Source of the DNA: Bryobacterales bacterium | GTDB lineage: Bacteria; Acidobacteriota; Terriglobia; Bryobacterales; Bryobacteraceae | DNA: 6,104 nt | Direction of reading: 5' to 3' | Assembly: GCA_016880505.1 (NCBI GenBank) | Contig: JAEHDI010000498.1 | Coordinates: 1-6,104, forward strand | Part shown: positions 5,414 to 6,104 of the stretch, piece after piece | How the letters are laid out: each line of letters starts with the position of its first letter | Numbering within the stretch: the stretch's first letter is position 1 | Program-made: the position numbers and the translations under genes | The notes under the pieces: model-generated | Database searches by the model: none | What the model was told of the DNA's origin: nothing | The model's input: the letters and a program-made list of their open reading frames with translations, nothing else

Positions 5414-6104
5414 TCAACTGCGCGCAAACCAGTCCAGGACTCGCGACCGGAATCCGTCGGGATCAGCGGAACTGGCGGCGGCATGATCGGCGTTCGGCAC
5501 CAGCCACAGGCCAGCACGCGGGTTCGCCCGGGCCAACGCCTGCGAATGCCAACACGGTGTCTGTCGATCCAACACACCATGGATAAGCAGAATCGGCGTC
5601 TTCGATCGAGCAATCGCCACCGTGGGCGCCACCTGGCTGAAGTCGAAGCCGTACCTGATCTTGGCGTACACCATCCCGCTGTGAACAATGAGACCAGCCG
5701 CGACGCTGGAAATCCGTCGCGGTCCGCCGATTACCTCCTGAACACGGTAGACGGCGATGGCTTTCAGATCAGCGTACGGAGACTCCGCGACAATCGCACG
5801 AAAGGCCGGCTCCACCGCCGAGGCCTGGATCAGAACAGACGCGCCGAGCGACTCCCCCAAGCCGTAGATCTGGTCGCAGCCTTCCTTTCGCAGCCACCGG
5901 CTCCATTCAAGAACGTCGCTCTTTTCCAGCAGGCCATACGTCACGAAGTCTCCGCCGCTATTCCCGTGTGCCCGACTGTCAGGCAACAGGACGGAGTAGC
6001 CTTCGGCCAGCAACATCGGTGCGAATCCCACCGCGCCCGATTTCGAGTCTGCGATGCCGTGCAGCACGACGACACACCGAGAGCCTGTACTCTTGTTCGG
6101 TCTA
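5414..6104 (-). CDS. Alpha/beta hydrolase, N-terminus outside the window
   Basis: An alpha/beta-hydrolase-fold protein of the S33/Hydrolase_4-like type; substrate unknown, probably an ester or amide. The open frame runs through the window edge, and a GTG codon at 6067-6065 is an internal valine rather than the start, because the residues before it (RPNKSTGSRCVVV) complete the strand that leads into the HG oxyanion motif. The conserved order is complete: VVVLHG, then GYSVLLPDSRAHGNSGG, then the nucleophile elbow GLGESLGAS (serine codon 5851-5849), the acid in IHGVLDRQTP (Asp codon 5569-5567) and the histidine in PNADHA (codon 5485-5483). All three catalytic residues are intact. At least 229 residues are visible; a membrane anchor or signal peptide, common in this group, could lie in the missing part. 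The frame ends at TGA 5416-5414. Confidence 0.9.
   Translation of the reverse strand, partial: RPNKSTGSRCVVVLHGIADSKSGAVGFAPMLLAEGYSVLLPDSRAHGNSGGDFVTYGLLEKSDVLEWSRWLRKEGCDQIYGLGESLGASVLIQASAVEPAFRAIVAESPYADLKAIAVYRVQEVIGGPRRISSVAAGLIVHSGMVYAKIRYGFDFSQVAPTVAIARSKTPILLIHGVLDRQTPCWHSQALARANPRAGLWLVPNADHAAASSADPDGFRSRVLDWFARS

Overview
The window is GC-rich and densely coding, and it most resembles a chromosomal stretch from an Acidobacteriota genome, probably a Solibacter/Bryobacter-like lineage. This is inference from protein style, not from a marker gene. The clues are a secreted M1-type peptidase with a long lineage-specific N-terminal part, a single-repeat TauE/SafE membrane protein, and a small membrane-anchored coiled-coil protein whose C-terminal motif I associate with Acidobacteria. 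No rRNA, tRNA, CRISPR array, insertion sequence or integrase is visible.

Left part (1-912, + strand): the last 32 codons of an unidentified gene, then a strong GC hairpin just after its stop, then a CpsB/CapC/YwqE-type PHP-fold tyrosine-protein phosphatase. This phosphatase family normally regulates export of capsule or exopolysaccharide, so the left edge may be the end of a polysaccharide locus.

Middle part (948-4380, + strand): an 803-residue signal-peptide-bearing M1/gluzincin metallopeptidase with an intact zinc site but no GXMEN motif. A 307-residue family 2 glycosyltransferase follows, with unusual residues where the family's metal and catalytic acids normally sit. For both genes the longest open frame starts upstream of the start preferred here (948 and 3457).

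Right part: a 154-residue membrane-anchored coiled-coil protein (+ strand, 4487-4951) ends two bases from a convergent half-length TauE/SafE-type transporter (- strand, 4954-5316). Upstream of that on the - strand is an alpha/beta hydrolase with a complete Ser-Asp-His triad (5414 to the window edge). Its reading frame runs out of the window, so its N-terminus is missing.

The genes do not form one obvious pathway. The phosphatase and glycosyltransferase both suit cell-surface polysaccharide work and the peptidase is exported; the right-hand genes look like unrelated housekeeping or accessory functions. Three starts (948, 3457 and 5316 on the - strand) have a TANNNT hexamer 8-10 bases upstream, which suggests short-leader or leaderless transcripts. 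I did not find a convincing new multi-gene system. The best leads are the variant glycosyltransferase active site, the unassigned N-terminal domain of the peptidase, and the uncharacterised coiled-coil protein.
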